DNA of 64,000 nt from the NCBI RefSeq assembly GCF_022808955.1, contig NZ_JAKZEY010000001.1:174483-238482 (forward strand), read 5' to 3'. Below are positions 63,049 through 64,000 of the stretch, piece by piece (the first letter of the stretch is position 1; each line of letters opens with the position of its first letter). The position numbers and the translations under genes are program-made. Source of the stretch: Anaerococcus sp. AGMB09787 (GTDB taxonomy: Bacteria > Bacillota > Clostridia > Tissierellales > Peptoniphilaceae). The notes under the pieces were generated by a model. That model saw nothing but the letters and a program-made list of their open reading frames with translations, ran no database searches and was not told where the DNA came from.

Positions 63049-63950
63049 TGAATAGGTATATTAATAGAGAAAAAAGAGACTTGGCTTTGAGGGAGACTCC
63101 TTTAGGTCTTGAGCTTAGGGAGAACTCTTTTAAGCCGCGTCATATTTTTGAATGCGGACAGTGCTTTAATTTTAATTATGAAGAAGATGGATCCTATACG
63201 GCAGTTTTCTTGGGAAAGATTATAAATCTACTAGAAAAAGAAGACCATGTCCTAATTAGGAATGTGGATAGAGAAACTTTCTATGAGATATTTTATGACT
63301 ACTTTGACCTAGGAGTAGACTATGAAAAAATCAAAAAAGAGGTCTCAATAGACACAACTCTCGAAAGAGCTACCGACTATGGCTATGGTATAAGAATATT
63401 AAACCAAGAATTATTTGAGACAGTTATCTCCTTTATAATATCAGCCAACAACCAAATTCCTAGGATAAAAAAGGCAGTAAGGATTATTTCTGAGAGGTAT
63501 GGGACATATATAGGAGACTTTATGGGTAGGTCCTACTATTCCTTCCCAGATGCTCAAGTATTAAAGGATGCAAGGCCAGAAGACCTTAGGGAATATGCTA
63601 GGGTAGGCTTTAGGGATAAGAGGATAGTTGATGCTAGCCAAATGATCTATGATGGAGCCTTGGACTTTGATTGGGATAGTCTATCAACCCTTGAGATCCG
63701 TAAGAAACTAATAGAGCTTCCAGGAGTAGGCCCAAAGGTAGCTGATTGCATATTGCTCTTTGCCTTCCATAGGAGGGAGACCTTCCCTGTGGATGTATGG
63801 ATCAAAAGGGTAATGGAGACCCTCTTTATCAAAAAAGAAGTTCCCAAAAAAGAAGTAGAGTCCTATGCCAGGGCTTATTTTAAGGACCTAGCAGGCTATG
63901 CTCAGCAATACCTTTTTTACTATGGTAGGGAAGAAAAAATTGGCAAGTAA
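63048..63950 (+). CDS. ogg: 8-oxoguanine DNA glycosylase
   Basis: The start codon is probably GTG 63048 (TAGTG overlap with the sortase stop). The 300-residue protein has an N-terminal antiparallel domain, FSFIISANNQIPRI-type helix, and the helix-hairpin-helix LPGVGPKVADCILLFAF. The catalytic Lys is in that hairpin and the Asp in FPVDVWIKRV. It removes oxidised guanine from DNA and cuts the strand. Confidence 0.93.
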   Translation: MNRYINREKRDLALRETPLGLELRENSFKPRHIFECGQCFNFNYEEDGSYTAVFLGKIINLLEKEDHVLIRNVDRETFYEIFYDYFDLGVDYEKIKKEVSIDTTLERATDYGYGIRILNQELFETVISFIISANNQIPRIKKAVRIISERYGTYIGDFMGRSYYSFPDAQVLKDARPEDLREYARVGFRDKRIVDASQMIYDGALDFDWDSLSTLEIRKKLIELPGVGPKVADCILLFAFHRRETFPVDVWIKRVMETLFIKKEVPKKEVESYARAYFKDLAGYAQQYLFYYGREEKIGK

Positions 63951-64000
63951 GACATTTTATAGGTCTTTTTAGTACCATAAATAGTGTAAGAAAGAAAGTG

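Noticed and set aside
297..63847. Many open frames antisense to or overlapping strong genes (for example 503-712 +, 9381-9587 -, 19147-19698 -, 24439-24978 -, 38718-39011 +)
   Set aside because: They lie inside well-supported genes, lack ribosome sites and have low-complexity or hydrophobic translations typical of the opposite strand.
1..64000. tRNA or rRNA genes
   Set aside because: No cloverleaf-like or rRNA-like segment was recognised when reading the gaps; a dedicated search (tRNAscan-type) would be decisive.

Overview
The window looks like a chromosomal segment of a low-GC anaerobic Firmicute. The gene content best fits the Peptoniphilaceae (Anaerococcus, Peptoniphilus or a relative), but this is an inference from protein style, not from a search. 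Supporting points are AT-rich codon use, a zinc-type S14, a hybrid cluster protein, two T-box leaders, glutamate dehydrogenase beside a branched-chain aminotransferase, a class B sortase and many efflux systems.

Layout. 0-5.2 kb: two tandem Cof-type HAD phosphatases, a PTS EIIA protein, hcp with a palindromic operator, a Crp/Fnr regulator, and a minus-strand pair of small proteins sharing an unusual AGWW motif. 5.4-19.9 kb: the S10-spc-alpha ribosomal superoperon (rpsJ to rplQ) with secY, adk, infA and rpoA, behind a structured leader. 20.0-25.3 kb: an AT-rich, apparently decaying RiPP (modified peptide) locus with two candidate precursor peptides, a radical SAM/SPASM maturase interrupted by a -1 frameshift, and a pair of ABC exporter genes each carrying a lesion. 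25.5-29.4 kb: PP2C phosphatase, deoC, cytoplasmic amylase and RNase H. 29.4-35.2 kb: a T-box-controlled CstA-type transporter divergent from a glutamate dehydrogenase / aminotransferase / iron-ADH-type dehydrogenase cluster. 35.4-39.1 kb: a double aspartyl-protease-like protein, an EFR1-type flavodoxin-ferredoxin, an ArsR-type regulator, GC-rich tandem hairpin repeats and an MFS pump. 39.4-45.9 kb: a restriction-modification locus whose adenine methyltransferase is split over two genes, with the catalytic half duplicated, followed by a GIY-YIG/helicase protein. 46-52.7 kb: a T-box-controlled amino acid ABC transporter, Mrp, a DUF1002 exported protein, a thioesterase, an NlpC/P60 hydrolase and an HD hydrolase. 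52.8-57.6 kb: glutaminase, MFS, a frameshifted MATE pump, a small GNAT and a membrane protein. 57.6-64 kb: rplM-rpsI with a structured leader, queH, ferritin, a mutarotase, another HAD phosphatase, a sortase and a DNA glycosylase.

How parts may work together. Hcp and its neighbouring Crp/Fnr regulator look like a nitrosative-stress unit with a class II operator. The dehydrogenase / aminotransferase cluster, glutaminase and the two T-box-controlled transporters point to amino acid uptake and fermentation. The most unusual parts are the broken RiPP locus, the split and duplicated methyltransferase, the AGWW protein pair, and a 16-nt element shared by the two ribosomal-protein leaders. All functional calls are read from sequence patterns; no database search was possible.
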